The translations under genes were made by a program, and so were the position numbers. Below are positions 33,701-46,772 of a DNA stretch of 64,000 bases, piece by piece. This DNA comes from Zygnema circumcarinatum. Taxonomy: Eukaryota > Streptophyta > Zygnematophyceae > Zygnematales > Zygnemataceae. The stretch is from NCBI GenBank assembly GCA_037447605.1, contig CM074804.1:4264007-4328006 (forward strand), read 5' to 3'. How positions within the stretch are numbered: the first letter of the stretch is position 1; the number at the start of each line of letters is the position of its first letter. Below the pieces are notes generated by a model that made no database searches, was not told where the DNA came from, and saw nothing but the letters and a program-made list of their open reading frames with translations.

Positions 33701-36700
33701 GCCTTTCTTTTGCCGATTCTTCGAAGCCTTCTGCGCTTCCTCTCCGCTGCTCATCTGCCAGAAGGAGGGGAAATGGCAGCAAGCAAAATTCCACAAGTTC
33801 AGGAGCAGACGTGGGGAGGGGCAACCGGGGCTATGCCTGTGCTACATTCAGAGGTAGGAATGAAGTAATCTTCTGCATCACTCTCCAAACGGTTTATACA
33901 CAAGGAGATTTTCTCTTTATCATATGCAAGGATAGGCACCTTTGTTTCGGAAAGAATGTCTCTTTCACTGTTGAAAGGCGGAAGAAGGCATTGAAGGTTT
34001 GCTCATGTTGGCTGTTGTTGACCTACCACAGTCTGCTTGAAATGATCGTGCGGCTTGTAACCCGCAAGGTATGTGCACTGGTCTGTTGGATGTATTTGAC
34101 ATTTGATTTATGCACACTCATCCGGTCAATCACATTGCACGATCCTTCGTTGTTCAAGGACTGAAGCTGGTCCGGTTTTGAGCCTATCTTGCGAGGGGGG
34201 GTCAGAAGGAGAGCTCAGAAGGGCAGGCTCTGCATAGCTACCGATCTGGGATGCCGCCTGGAAGCGCATCCCTTGCAAAAAATGCAGCAGAATCTGTAAT
34301 GGCTTCTACAGATGCTCGAGAAATTGAACCAAGTAAGCTTGTAGAACAAACTGCTTAAATGGAAAATCGGGATCTCTATGCAACTAAGCTGCACATGCGA
34401 TGGCTGGCATGCTCTTTTGCTGCAGGATTGCAACTTCAATTTTTTCATTCCTTTGGCACAAAATCAACCTCCAGTGAATGGTGAATCGTGGTTTGGGGCA
34501 CAGCGAGTAAGCTAGAAGCACCGCACAAGCGTGGAGCCGCTCTCACAGCGCCAGCTGTCGCCATAGCCAATCTGCCAGCAGATAGAGGGCCAGGTATTGC
34601 TTCCTACCAATTGCAGAATCGACTTTAAAGAACGAAACCAAGCATGTAAGCTTGTCATAAGCTGTTGCAATTGAGCCACAGTTCAACACTCCCTGGAAAA
34701 TACAAATTCAAACAGATAATCGGGAGCCTGAATGAGAAATGGACAGCAAATTTTAATTATTTAGCGTGGTCCATGAAATGACGTATGGGGTATGACGTGT
34801 TTTAATTGGCATTTGCATGCTAGCATGACTTAGCGCTTAGAAGTGGGAGCATTCACATTGCACTGCTTTTAGGAATTCCAGGGAACATCTAACATGGCCC
34901 AACTGTTGCGTGTTGGGATGAACAGAGCACTACGACAAGCTTGTCGCTATCTTCTCCCCTCTGCTCCTCCAATGCTGTGGAGAATGTGCAGCCACTCTAT
35001 TCGCAGGGGCAGCGGTCGACTCTACTTCCCTCGACTGCCTCCTGTCAGCTCTGAAAATTCTGCATCTGCTCTTTTCCTATGTTCTTTTGAAAGATGAAAC
35101 TGTATTGCAAGGTAGCAGCAGGGGAAGCAGTGTGAAAAGTGCAACAGGTGCTACCTGGGGGGGGTTCAGCTGGTATGGAGACCAGAAATGGGGTTTCCAG
35201 GGAGATGGGAGTAGAAGAGTGAGAGCAGCTTTGAGGGAGAACGTGTTGGCTGAGCTTCTGCGCAAGCTGAGAGGGCTGTTTCCACTTTCTGCTCCGGCAT
35301 TGAAGCTTCCTGCAGGAGTGAAGGAGGGCTTGGCAGCAGTCAATGTGCAGCTATGCCAACTGCTCGCTGCTTTTCTCGCACCTTTTGAAGAGAGGAGTAG
35401 TCAAGGAGAGGGAGTGGGAGGGGAAACCGTTGAAGAGGCGTGGGAGACGGCTCTCATGGATTTCTACGAAGGAGCTCTTCATGGCATGGTGAGGAAAATT
35501 TGCCAGTCTACAGTAACTGCTCGTCGCTGCTTCTTTTGAATGCGACTTTGTGCTGTACTGCTTGTGGCATGCCAAGCACAAAAATTGAGCTGCTTCCACT
35601 GCTTGTGATGCAGGTGCTGCCTTCCGCAGGACTTTTTGAGAGCGACGGAGAGCATCGCCTAGCAGAGCCCCACTGGAAGACACTCGTCCCTATGCTCCCT
35701 CATCTTCTAGAGTGTTCTCTCCCAGAGAGGCGGCTCGCCCTCATAGATGCTTTCGCCTTTGTCTATAAAAGAGCTCGGCCTTCCAGCGGCACCAAAAGCA
35801 TGTGTCTGAGCATGATGGAGGTGCTTCTCTTGCGGAGAAAGGCATGGCGGGAGGAAGGGAGGGAGAGGGCAGAGGCGGGAGCGAGTGAACTTCCTGATGA
35901 GGTAGTGCAGCAGTGGCTGCAGTCACTGCCCCGCATGATCTGGGATCTGAAGGACTCTCATCCAACCACTTCAGAGGTAACAGTAAAATGCCTCCATGTG
36001 ACCTGTGCTGCAGTAGTCTGCCGTTCTTGCTGCTTAATGTGGCCATTCAGCACGATTCAACTTTCTTCTGATTCTTAGAATCGTTTGTCTTGAATTCTGC
36101 ATTCTGATCAAATTCAGGCAATCCTCCGCTTGCTGCTTCACATCGGCCGTTCCGCTCCTCCCGGCAGCTTTTTAGCGGAGCAATTTTCAGCCCTGCAGCC
36201 CTCTCTCGTTCCTCTCTTCTGCGTTTGGAGGTCCCCCAGTCGCCCAGTTTTCGGACCCTTTTTGGCACTTCCGGACAGCAGTCAGACCTTGGCTCTCAAT
36301 ATTCTTTCCTACCTTCCAGTGCTTTCTCCTGCTTTACTGCGAGCTCTAGCATGCTGCTGCCTATATCCCTCCACTCCCGGAAAAATGACTTTGAGAGCGG
36401 TAGAAATCATGCACAGGAAGTACTGCATTGGGGGATTGGCAATAGAGGAGCTTCTGAGCTTCTTGTGGACTCTGTTGCTGGGTAGAATGGCAGGGGAATC
36501 AAAGGAAATGGGCAGGAAGAGAGAGAGGCAGGAAGAGGGACAAAGTCTGAAGAAGTCACTGAAACGAAAGATGGAGAGTGTGGACAATCGTGAGGGAGGT
36601 GTGAATGGGGTTTTGAAAAGCGTAGACGACAAGCAGGAGGTGGAGGCGCTGGAAAAACGGGAGATGAGCGGGGAAAGGAAGGACTCAGTCGACGAGCTGG

Positions 36701-38444
36701 ACGCAAGAGTGGCAGAGGGAGAAGCGAGGGAGGAGGGAGAAGGAGAGGGTTTGACTAGAAGAAAAGTGCAAGTGGCTGCTGTTTGTGCAGTATTTGGACA
36801 TCTTGGGGATACCGGATTAGTGCTCAGACTGTTGGCGCCTGCCATCCATGAAGAGTTGGTGGGTTTCACCTGTTTTTCTGCCTTTTTGCAAACTTTTTTG
36901 GCCCTTTCTGAAGTTCGTTCAGCTGTTGAGCAAGCGGCGCCTTAAAGGGCATGACCTATTCCCATTTCTTGCAGATAAATTCTCCTCCGCCGGATGATTT
37001 GGAAGTCTTGCTTCGAGCCGTTGCTGTCTGCTGTCAGAGAGCCTCTTTCACTCATGGTGGACCTCAGCCGGTACCTTCTCAGCTGAGGGAGGTTTTGCCA
37101 CAAGCTATCAAAGAGCATTTCCTCCATATTTACCAGGTGCGGCAACAGAGTGCAAATTATCTACCTGAGTGGATCAGCATTGTGGAGAGGAAAGACCTGA
37201 TGAAATAGCATTAGCTTAATCAGCGGATCTTTTCCCTGGATATCAAGTAGACGAAGACTATTCTCCCCTCTGAAGGTTTTGCCATATTGGCCGTGATACA
37301 GATTCTTGCTTGTTTTTTTACCTGCTGTTGTTAGGAAACGCTGCTAAGGTTGCCATGTTGAGAACTTCACCGTATAGATAACAAAGTCACAGGAGATGGA
37401 AAAAGAGAGAATAAAAGGTTAGGGAGTAGGAAAGAGAGGGGGAGGGGTGGAGACAAGGGGGGAGTAGGGAGAGGGGGGATGTGGGAGTGGGAAGGGAGCC
37501 TGGAGCTGGAGCTGCTGTGTCGTTGTGTTTTTTCAATTAAGAAAAAAATCAAAGCGCTGCTGCCCCCCTACCTTTGGTGCGAGGAAAGAATGATACTGAG
37601 GAAAATTTTGATGGAACTTCTATGTCAGCTTTCTGCAGGGAGTCATTTGTGCTCAAAGGCTTACCTGACGATTGGCTGTGCCGAGTCTCTTGCAGGAGGT
37701 ACAACAGGGAAGGATTGAGGAGGGCGGACCTTTGAAGGAAACTGAACGGCGACTGCGCCCCTGCTTGGCACTTCTTCTCTCAGCTCCAATACTCGTGTCT
37801 GCCGTTATTCAGCTTCTCTCCTTGTCAGGCGAACAGAGAGGTAAGATATACATTGAGAGGTGGTAGTGTATATATTATTAGTGGAGAGTGTGGTGTTTCA
37901 ACCATTTGGGCTGGTTTGTGCTGAAGTTAGTGTCGTCAACAGGCCCAGATTTAAGGTCATATATTCAATGAAGCCAAAAGGTTAGACGGTTTGTCCTTGC
38001 AGGGGCCACTCAAGGAGAATTTTGTCAGCAGGAGCGGTCTGTAATTGCAGCAATGCTCAGCATTGAGCACATCTGCAACTGCAAGTCACTCGAGAAGGAG
38101 CTGTTGGGCATTGAGAAGCAGATGCGAACAGTCATGGCCGGCTTCAAGGTGCGTTTTCTCCCATCCGTGAGCTGGATGCGTTGCTAAAGCCATCCATCGA
38201 AGCGGATCAGATGCCAATGCCATTTGTTTTATTTTTTTAAAATGTATTTAATGTTGATGACGCCTCTGTCCATTCTCAGGGAACTGTAGCGAATTCTGGG
38301 AGACAGAGGAGAGATGCTCTTCAAAGGGCGTACGGTTCCCTGCAGGGGAGGACGTCTCTGCTTTATGGCTGGCGGCTCGATGAGCAGCTCGGAGAGGAGC
38401 CTGCACAGGCAGTGGAGGAGCAGAGACCGAAGGAGCCTTCCTAA
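30785..38444 (+). CDS. TEX10/Ipi1-like Rix1-complex protein (ARM/HEAT repeats)
   Basis: Homologue of TEX10/Ipi1, a subunit of the nucleolar complex that works in ITS2 processing and pre-60S ribosome maturation. Thirteen exons give about 1,017 aa: 30785-30835, 31138-31210, 31499-31621, 32418-32587, 32996-33148, 33641-33853, 34940-35488, 35614-35976, 36118-36858, 36975-37136, 37696-37840, 38003-38148, 38280-38444. The family N-terminus is clear: KRKVGRKLAPPDNST, then FKSKAIVLPTQT, TLKELCTQCSHYSPKVRKDA and LIGLRELLSQHPQEL. The hallmark ICSAMTHLSPDIRTTAISFL follows. Downstream are Leu-rich helical repeats (LDCLLSALKILHLLFSYVLL, LRRKAWREEG, IEHICNCKSLEKELLGI). A charged, Lys/Glu-rich, probably disordered insert lies in the exon at 36118-36858. 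Exon 1 is tiny (17 aa), and some acceptors were chosen by phase and homology. Confidence 0.86.
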
Positions 38445-39297
38445 AACTTGTAAGGTTGATTTCTTGTAGGGTTGAAAGCAAGCCCTAAAGGTGGTGGCAC
38501 TGCGGCCGTCAGGGTGAAAACCGCAGATAAGTCACTGGAATGTTGGCCTCTGCAATGCAATGTTCGAACCTCAAGTGTAGTAAACCGGTCACGTTAGGCC
38601 TATTTCTTGATTTCTTTTCCCAGCGTCGCCACAAAGCGATCAATTTTGGCGTCTATAGACCACATCTCACGCCATCGTCGCTGTACGGACACTTGCGCCT
38701 CGTCGGCCTGCACTCGGCACCAATGCAACATGACATGACTGGACTCGTGATTGGTAGTCAACCAACCCTAGAAGTATGGGCGTAGTTAGCACAAAATTAA
38801 ACTCCAAGTTATCACTTCGGACGGGCCCCTCTCAAGGATTGACTGCGAACTAACAACCTGAGGCTCACGCGAAGTATTGTATAAGATACCCAAATTATAC
38901 TTTACAACTATTGGATTTACCAGTACGGCTAATCCCATGGATCAATATGAAGTGCACTCAGATTACAACCTGGAGGAAACCGGATGTCAAAGGCGCCTTT
39001 TAACTGGCTATGCATAGCTTATTGAAGCTGGTATTGTAGAGTCAACAACAAAAACCCAGCAAACGTCTGAGTTACTATTGCGAACTGATGTTACATAAAA
39101 TTATTTTGTTACTCTGACAAAGCACAGAGTAGCGGAGCCAGAATTCCAAAAGTTGAGTTCGAATTGGCGAGATTGGACCCATAAGTAGATAAAACACGAG
39201 AAGTAGATTTCACACTTCAGCAATGATGCGATGGACCGTAGATACAAAACACTGCTATATGTTTCATAAAATCGTGACCTTCTTGTCAATCAGAGAC
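38445..39297. other. 3' intergenic spacer, no gene seen
   Basis: About 0.85 kb lies between the TEX10-like stop and the possible last exon of the coiled-coil gene on the other strand. Composition is unremarkable. No conserved frame, repeat or RNA gene was recognised. Confidence 0.5.
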
Positions 39298-39687
39298 CTA
39301 AAATATTTGCATATTGGCCGACGAGATAGTGGCCGACAAAGCTGCACCTGCCCGCGCAGCTGCTACCTGTGAAGCTACGGATTGAGACGCTACGCCCGGT
39401 TTTTTTTTCTCAATATGGAGAGAGCGGGAGTTTACTACTCCCCGTTGCTCTGACCTCCTGCCTTCATTGAAATCTCTGGCAAGCGACAGTTGATGCCAGT
39501 TCGGGGAAGCATTGTTTAGCTGCGACTCATCGAAGCATTCGCTTCTCCACTTCTGACAGCGAGAAATGTCTTGTTGAAGAACTTTCTTAGGGGAAGGTCG
39601 TTTTGAACACACAAAACTCCTTTCGGAGCAGATAGTGGAAGCAGCCTCTGGTGAACTCAGATCTTTGCGCTCCTCAGCACTCTGCAT
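39298..39687 (-). CDS. possible terminal exon, hydrophilic protein
   Basis: A 129-codon minus-strand frame ends in a stop at 39298. It is Ser/Lys/Arg/Gln-rich (KRPSPKKVLQQDISRCQKW) with an Ala-rich tail (SQVAAARAGAALSATIS). It may be the last exon of the coiled-coil gene at 41 kb, but I could not connect it in phase, and intervening exons may be lost near the assembly gap. It could also be a chance frame. Confidence 0.3.
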   Translation of the reverse strand: MQSAEERKDLSSPEAASTICSERSFVCSKRPSPKKVLQQDISRCQKWRSECFDESQLNNASPNWHQLSLARDFNEGRRSEQRGVVNSRSLHIEKKKPGVASQSVASQVAAARAGAALSATISSANMQIF

Positions 39688-39929
39688 CTCACGCAGTTAG
39701 GAAGTGATGAGGATCGTGAGAAAGCCAGAACATCAGTAAGCCTTTTCAAGCCCAATGACATTTGTACTCTAGCAATGCATCATTGTGGGAGAAATTCACG
39801 AGCAAGATTAGGATGGCACCCAAACAAACGTCTCTCTCCAGTTCTCCTACTCACTCTCTTTCAATGTCTACTTCCACTCCTTCTCGTCTCTTTCTCTCTC
39901 CCTCTCTCTTGCTTAGAATGCAAATTCCT

Positions 39930-39937
<8 letters not shown>

Positions 39938-39960
<23 letters not shown>

Positions 39961-39987
39961 NNNNNNNNNNCCCCCCCCCCCCCCCCC
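39938..39987. repeat. poly-C run interrupted by a 10-N assembly gap
   Basis: Roughly 20 C, ten N at 39961-39970, then roughly 16 C. This is a homopolymer at which the assembly failed, and the real length is unknown. A CT-rich tract flanks it on both sides (39835-40150). Confidence 0.97.
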
Positions 39988-40995
39988 TCCCAGCCTCAAA
40001 CTCCTCTCTTTCTCGCCTTCTCATCTGTCAAACTGTGTTCCTCTGCCTACTTGCCTTCGCATCTCCTTTCCCTCCCTGCCTCTCTGCGGATAGATGATCT
40101 CACATCACGAAGGAACCGGTCGCTGACTTCCATCTCGTCCCTTCTCCTCTTCTTCTCGCTTGATGGTGGCACAAATTTTTTTTTTGTTTCCTGAACATGC
40201 ACAATCGCAAGCTCTTATGTCAAACCGAGATCAAGCATCCCAAGTCTCAACGTCTCCGCCATGTCTGTAACGGATCCGTTACTTTCCAATCTGATTTCTG
40301 GACAATTTTCCTCTGTGATTTGGCCGAGAAAAATAAAAAACAGTATTCAGGACGGGACCCATTTGCTGTTAGGAAGTAATAACTGCTGCGCACTATCTCC
40401 CCTGTCCTCTACCGTCCCTCCCTCCTCTCCCCTCGCTCCCCCCTGCTTCACCCCCTCCCCTCCCACCGCTTGGTGAAGAGAAAACCGACCTGACATTCGT
40501 TGACTTCTTGAGAATTGAAGTCTGAATTGAAAAACCGACCACTCTGTGCTGATAAGACGGTTTCTGAAAACGGATTCTTCAGTCTCCTTTCAATGCATTC
40601 AAAGCATAAGGTCTGTCGTTGTATGATCGGCTTGTTCCGTTCCCGTGCTGTCACGGACCACAGAGCAATAAATATGAGAAACGAGCATCTTAACTGCTAG
40701 GGGTGATTGTTCCAAATGGCGACACTCTCCATAACAAGGAAATGTGTTCGACGGGCTGCCAGTAGTGGCGGTTCCAGGATTCTTGCTCAGGAGGGGCTAA
40801 ACCCGCTTTCAGCATAAAATACAAAAGATAAAACTAAAAAACACATGTTTAAAATCACAGGAGGAGCTTAGCCCCAAACTCGTATATGCAAGTCCGCCAC
40901 TGGCTGCCAGTGGGGAGGAGAGAGAGAGATGGTGGAGGAGAAGGGAGGAAGGGGGGAGTTGCGTGGGGGGTTGGGGGGGAAGGGGGGTAGGTACC

Positions 40996-41710
40996 TAAAG
41001 CAATTTCTTGGCAGAATCGCACTGCATCTTCAACCGACCTTGAGAGCTGCGCAGGCTCTGACGGCATTCCGTTAAAGATCTCTTCCCTCCTCTTCTCTTC
41101 TCCTCTTCCAAGAAGGCGGTTTTCATGAAGACAGCAGATGACTGCCAGCAAGTACCTAAGGAGAATCGATATCTCTCTCTTTTCAGACTCCAAGGACTGT
41201 TGCGTCGCGCATTGCTCAAACTGAAACTTCTCCAACTGCTGCTTCAACTGCTCATTGTAATCAGCATCCAGCTTCTCCTTCAGCCTCTTCTCCACAAGCT
41301 TCTCCAGTTCCTCTTTGCGCGCGTCTTGAGTTGCCTGCATTTCGAATCCACAGGGTTCCGTAGCATTCAGTATATACGATTGGACCTTCACAAGTAACTA
41401 AAATTAAGTGAAAAGGAAAGCAGAAATTCTGCATGACAGGAAAAAAATGTTGACAAAGGCTACTTTTCGACTCTTTTAATATCTGGAAATTCAGTCAGAA
41501 AATTACTTTTATGTAGCTCCTGCCTTCTATCACAGTCGGCTTGTCGCCACGTTCGACGCTTTTCTTTGCATTCTCTTCTCGTTCCATGTGGCTGCGATTC
41601 AGTTCCCGGGCCAAAAGCTGAGCAGTCTGCCTGCTCTGAGAGAGCTCCCTCTCCAAAAGCTCCACCTTCTTCTTCCATTCTTGCTCCCTATCCTTTCCTG
41701 CCTCCCACAT
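40996..41710 (-). CDS. coiled-coil protein of unknown function, 5' exons
   Basis: The ATG at 41710 (AGGATGTGG context) opens an exon of 68 codons (41507-41710) that is strongly helical and charged (WKKKVELLERELSQSRQTAQ). It splices in phase to 41156-41334 (KEELEKLVEKRLKEKLDADY, EQLKQQLEKFQFEQCATQQ). A third probable exon at about 40996-41110 contains FNGMPSEPAQLSRSVEDAV. Heptad-like Leu spacing predicts a long coiled coil. No motor, kinase or other catalytic domain is visible in these exons. The 3' part is not resolved and may reach 39298. It shares a divergent promoter with the PAT gene. Cytoskeletal or centrosomal proteins often look like this, but I do not recognise the family. Confidence 0.55.
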
Positions 41711-42232
41711 CCTTCCACCCTCGCACCAGGAACCCTGAATCTTTCAACCTCCCTTAGCGGCTAATGCATAGCCAGCACCGAACTGAATTTCATCACTCCC
41801 ACTTCCTATTTCGCTGCCTTCATGTTTTATTTTACTTGCCTCATTTGCTAGAAAATGAAATGAAAGGAAATGGAAGCAGCTCATCTCAAGCGCAGAGACG
41901 AAGGGGGGAGGGAGGGGCAACCAGTTTGAAATGTCCGTACAATCTGCTCTCCACAATTCACGCTCCGCTACTTAACGGTCACACGAATCGTACACGTACC
42001 GCACCTCATACGAATCAACGTACAGTACGGATGTTATGTACGGCACTGTACGGCCTCTGCAAGCTCGCGCAGGCAGGCGGCCATGGCCGCGCCCTCCACC
42101 TGCGCTTCGAGGGGGAGGTTGCGGGTCTGAGGCTCGGGGTTGAGGGCGATCTTAGGGACAAGGGGGGAAGACGCTTGGTAAGGACCTATGTCTTAGGGCT
42201 AGGGAGCAGAGCAGAGGGAGGAGGGTGCAACA
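41711..42232. promoter_or_regulatory. divergent promoter of the coiled-coil and PAT genes
   Basis: 522 bp lie between opposed ATG codons. The right half (41985-42060) holds several GTACGG/CGTAC words and is more GC-rich than the left half. Confidence 0.55.
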
Positions 42233-45200
42233 ATGGCGGTGCCTTGGCTGATATTTCTGTATGTGGCCCTGCTGGGAGGGCTGCTCGTCACTCTCCTACT
42301 TGGTGAACATCCCAGCTTTGAGGGGACCGTTGTGCAGAAAGCTCATTATTTTATCACAGTTGGCCTGTGGGAAGCTGCTGAGTACGTACAGACTGCCTTT
42401 GGAGCTTTGTTTTTTCTGTATTAGGGTTGGGCGGGCCCATAGAAGGAGAATAGTAATTCTGTGAGTTTACAGTCTTGGAGGGACCGGTTTAGAAACTGGA
42501 TGTTGTTTTTCTTTGGCAAAGGTGGTATTCATTAGTAACGATAACAAAAAACAGTTAGCTTGCAACTCTGAAGAAGAGGAGGACCCAACCGGACTTACAA
42601 TTTCTTGCGCCTCTGACTGAGTATTCGCTTACTTTCTCTTTTGATGCGGATGTTGCCTTTCTGCTTCCCGTGGTAACCCATTCAGATGGGGAATTGGCCG
42701 AGTCTTTGGGTCGCGTGGCACGGGAGCCTATCGCGTCGTGGTCGACATGTGCTGTAACCGCCCGAACCCCCTTACGCAGGTCTGTCCTCCTAAAATTTTC
42801 CGGAAGGGCGCAATAATTGTCAACAGCACTGCATACTCGCACGAATTTATCTAGAGAATAGTAAAAAGGTGTATTCCAGCAAAATTTTCGGGCAAGTGAA
42901 ATATGACACGCAATTATTGATACAAAAATTCCTCGTTTTGGACGGATTGCTGAGTACTGGTATAAAAATTCATGAAATCGTACAATTTGCTTGCTAAATG
43001 TTAGGACATTAATTGCAAGGTTTTTTTTACTACAAGTGTAACATGTATTTGAAAAACTAATTTCAAACGTGGATCAACTTCAAATTCTCGTTGCATTTGA
43101 CATGTTCACGTCAAATGGGCATGATCACCTTTTGTTTTGCGAGAGGCTGCTTTCTGGCCCGGCTCTCATAACGAACATAGAAAAGCTGATCAGACGTCAC
43201 TGAATGATCCAATGACTTTCAAAATTCATATAATTCTTTTTTTTTCTGTTTTTGCTTCACAGCTTTTCTATTTGGCAATTATTGGAGGTTCTTATTACCT
43301 TTTTGGTACTCACTGCTTTGATTCGATCCCTGGACGCTTCGTATCTTCAATCCACAGGTAGCGAACTTCTTAGAAGTTATAGGTTATTCTGAAATGTATA
43401 ATGTATAGAATACTGAGCATCTTGAGCAATAAGACGAATGCTGATGATCTGTACCTTCAAAGTCATTGGAAATGCACTGTATAATTGATGTCGTACAAGT
43501 GGGTCTGCTAAGGTTAAGTTTATTCCGCCCTAAGTAAAGTCGAAGTACAAGGTAGTCGTTTGAATGGTGTGAGTTGTCTTTTATAACCATGTAAATTTCA
43601 TGTTTCCTGTCGTTTGGCCCAGTGCATTACATCATCTAAAAAACCTTTCTGGTTAAATCTACTTGCAATTCGAGTAACAAATACTTGTCTGCATACTTAG
43701 GGCACTGTGTGATCCAGGCATTATACATCAGTATGAAGATTTACTTGCTTGCTGTACAGACAATTGTCTCAGGCATGTTATGTGCTCAGCCTAACTGATG
43801 TGTATCCTGGGCCCTATTGTTGTCATGCAGCTATACTGCTCCATTGGCAGTTTTGGGTGGTCTATTGACTTTTGCCCTGACCTGCTTCTCCGACCCAGGA
43901 GTTATCACTCAAGAGAATGTGCATCGATACTTGTCGGCCTACGCATGTGATGGAGTGATTTATCAGGAAACCATGTGTTCCACGTGTCAGCTTCCCAAGT
44001 GAGTTTACTACCCAAAAACTGCACTTACAAGACTGTGGTTATACTTATTATGACAAGGAGTATCCTGAGGACTAAGTCGAGGGTCCCTTGAAGGGGATGT
44101 GAAACTTGCCAGATTGACACAGTGTCACGGCCACAAAGTGAACTTTGTGGACTGAGGAAGCCATGCAAGGGTCTCTCGTCCACTGATAACGGTAGTCTGT
44201 TTTTTCTCGTAGAGCTGTACAATATTAATCACTGTGGTAGCTTGCAAGCCTGTGAACATGAAGTCCCTACCTGAAGGGCAACGGCAAGTTTTCTTTGTGA
44301 AAAGTTGGCTTCATTGAGTTGTCTAGTTGATGATTGACCTTGCCATGTTTGGCCACGAAACTAGGCGGACAGAAGGCTTGTGCAATTGACCTTGAAGTGC
44401 AGGATAGCGAAAGGCCTGTCTTAGTAGCTTTGAAGATAAGCATGATGTCTGTTTCCCCTGAGCTATGTGTTCAGAGAGTGACGTCAGCTGATGCCGTGGC
44501 CCTGAAGGGCGGGCGCAGGCCCGCGCGGTCCAAGCATTGCAGCGTTTGCAACCGTTGCGTGGCGAGGTTCGACCACCACTGTGGCTGGATGGTACCGCTC
44601 TGCACATTGCCTGTGCTTCTATGTTTTTGGCTTCTTTAGTTTTCCGCACTGTGTTTAGTTCTGATATTTTTGCTGGGGCGCCTTTTCTCCATTGGTATTT
44701 TACAGGCAGTGTCCAGAATAAACTTGAAAATGATGTAATTTTCAAATTTCTTGACAGTGGAGGGGCAGCTGTGGGTGGTGCTTGAGGGCGAAGTAGAATA
44801 ATTGTGTCGGTGAAAAGAACGTGCGCTATTTTCTTTTGTTTCTTCTTGTGTGAGTCCCGACAACCTCAGCCTTCCCTACGACTTCCTTGAATCCTTCCGC
44901 TTTTATTTAGGGAAAAGCTTCCGTACTTTCTGCTTCTGCCTGAGCTCGTTCTGTTTGGCTGTGCAGGCACTCTCTGATCTGCATCTATGGTGGATATCTC
45001 CTTATCGCAATATTAGCGGGAGAAGTGCATGATCGCCACCTCGCCGCGGCTCTGCTTGGTATGAATTGCTGAACCGAGTGGATCCCCAAGAAATATCTCC
45101 TTTACACTCACACAATTTTGAGTTAGAATAGTGAATTGGCAGTTAACCATGCGTCGGATCCTTAGTCGACTAAGCACGTCAAAGGTGTGGTTGTACCTGA

Positions 45201-46555
45201 GGCTCTGTGAGAAAGGGTTCGGCTTTGGTGAAGGAGTCACACCAGTTGCCACTTCCCTTTCAGGCTAAGTAGCATCCAGCGTCCATTTTCTCTCCATTTC
45301 GTTGGATTCGAATGCAAACTCTCCATCGATGAATTTTTTTGTTCAGTGAAAAGCTTTGCAGAGGGCAACAAGGTGGGGACTAATGTGGATAAGAATTATT
45401 GAATAATGATGGTCCCATCCTTCAGACAAGGATGAGTGACACAGCTTACATGCAACAGTGTTTGGTGCCTTCCGCTTTCTTAGTTTTTTACTGGGCGAGT
45501 GCTGCTTTTGTCGGGTAACAGGAAAAACACCTTTTCGGAAGGCGAAGCTAAAAGATTGGTTACCACACACTTTGCAGGTACTGCTTTCGGACAAACTTTG
45601 TGAGGCAAGTTATAGTTGTCTTATCACACTGTCTTTAATAAGCCATGGAAGTAAGCTTTGAGACTCAGTTGTCAGATATCTTGTGTTTGAAGATTCGTCC
45701 GTGGAAACGAGTTTGAGCCTCCAATTGGCAGCTAACTGGTGGCACTTTGGGTTTGACCTGGTGGCGACCACAGTGGCTGCTGGTTTTTTTCTCAGTACCG
45801 ATGATGCTCCTCCTCTTAGCTCTTGTTCTGGGTCTGCTGCTTCTTGCATTCTTTTCATACCATGTGTACCTCGTCTACATCAACACTACCACAAACGAGG
45901 TACATTCTATTTTTCTGAAACAATCCTTTTAGAGGTTGTTCCCTCCAACTTTACTTCTCATTATCAAATGTCTTCACTTCCGAGATGTCTTTCTGTGCCT
46001 TTTCACGGGAACCCCTAGCTTGTAGAAAGCTTAGTCGTTTTCCTTTTTCTTTGTTCCTTTTTCCATGTAGAGTATTGGTAGTTATGCCCTTTTTAAAAAG
46101 CAATTTCTCACTCTACTGAAATGCAGACGTTTAAGTGGATGGATTACCAAGTGTGGAAAGCACACCAAGTTATGGAGGCTGAGGAGGCGATCGCAAAGGA
46201 GAAAGAGAGAGTGGCGCTTTTGGCCTCCGATGGAGTTGGGGAGACTTCACAGGCAGGGGAATTGAGAGGGGCAGATTTGCAAAATGGGGGGTGGGATTTA
46301 CATTCAGGAAGTGGTGCCTCTAGCAATAGCCGAGAAGGTTCGGGCCGTAAGAAAAATGTTCAATCGTACAATGTCTGCTGCTGGCCCTTCAGGCGGCAGA
46401 GAAGTGTTTACTGGGTGGACCCGAGCAGCATAAAACTTAACAACATATACAATAGAGGATTTTTGGAGAATCTATCCGAAGTGATTTGGCCACTGTCCTC
46501 TAGACGATTTGATGAGAAAGCAGAAAGGAAGCGAGGAAAAAGAAAAATTGGATAA
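42233..46555 (+). CDS. DHHC-type protein S-acyltransferase (plant PAT)
   Basis: Integral membrane enzyme that attaches palmitate to protein cysteines. Resolved exons: 42233-42381, 42686-42779, 43263-43357, 43831-43998, 44519-44591, 44797-44849, 44967-45058, 45717/45734-45899, 46127-46555. One short exon between 45058 and 45717 is unresolved. Transmembrane segments appear at [67 protein letters not shown] and [19 protein letters not shown]. The cysteine-rich domain spans exon joins: [19 protein letters not shown], then FDHHCGWM (active-site Cys) and [12 protein letters not shown]. After the last membrane segment come the TTxE motif (INTTTNETFKW) and the PaCCT-like motif [17 protein letters not shown]. 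This order, and [10 protein letters not shown] before TM2, matches plant PATs of about 400 aa. Location (plasma membrane or endomembrane) is not shown by the sequence. Confidence 0.92.
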
Positions 46556-46772
46556 GCCCAAAAAATTCCAATCAATAGAAAATAGCCTGAATCTGTCTAC
46601 TTTCTTTGGTGTCAACTCGCCATTTTCGTCTCTTTACACACTTTTGTACTTTCTGTCGAGCTTTTCAAACTTTACATTGAGTTGAAACTAATCTTATCAA
46701 TTCTTATTAAACAAACCGATCCAAATTCAACCGAAGAAATAAAAAATGACTAGGATTCTGCTTACTCAGCTG

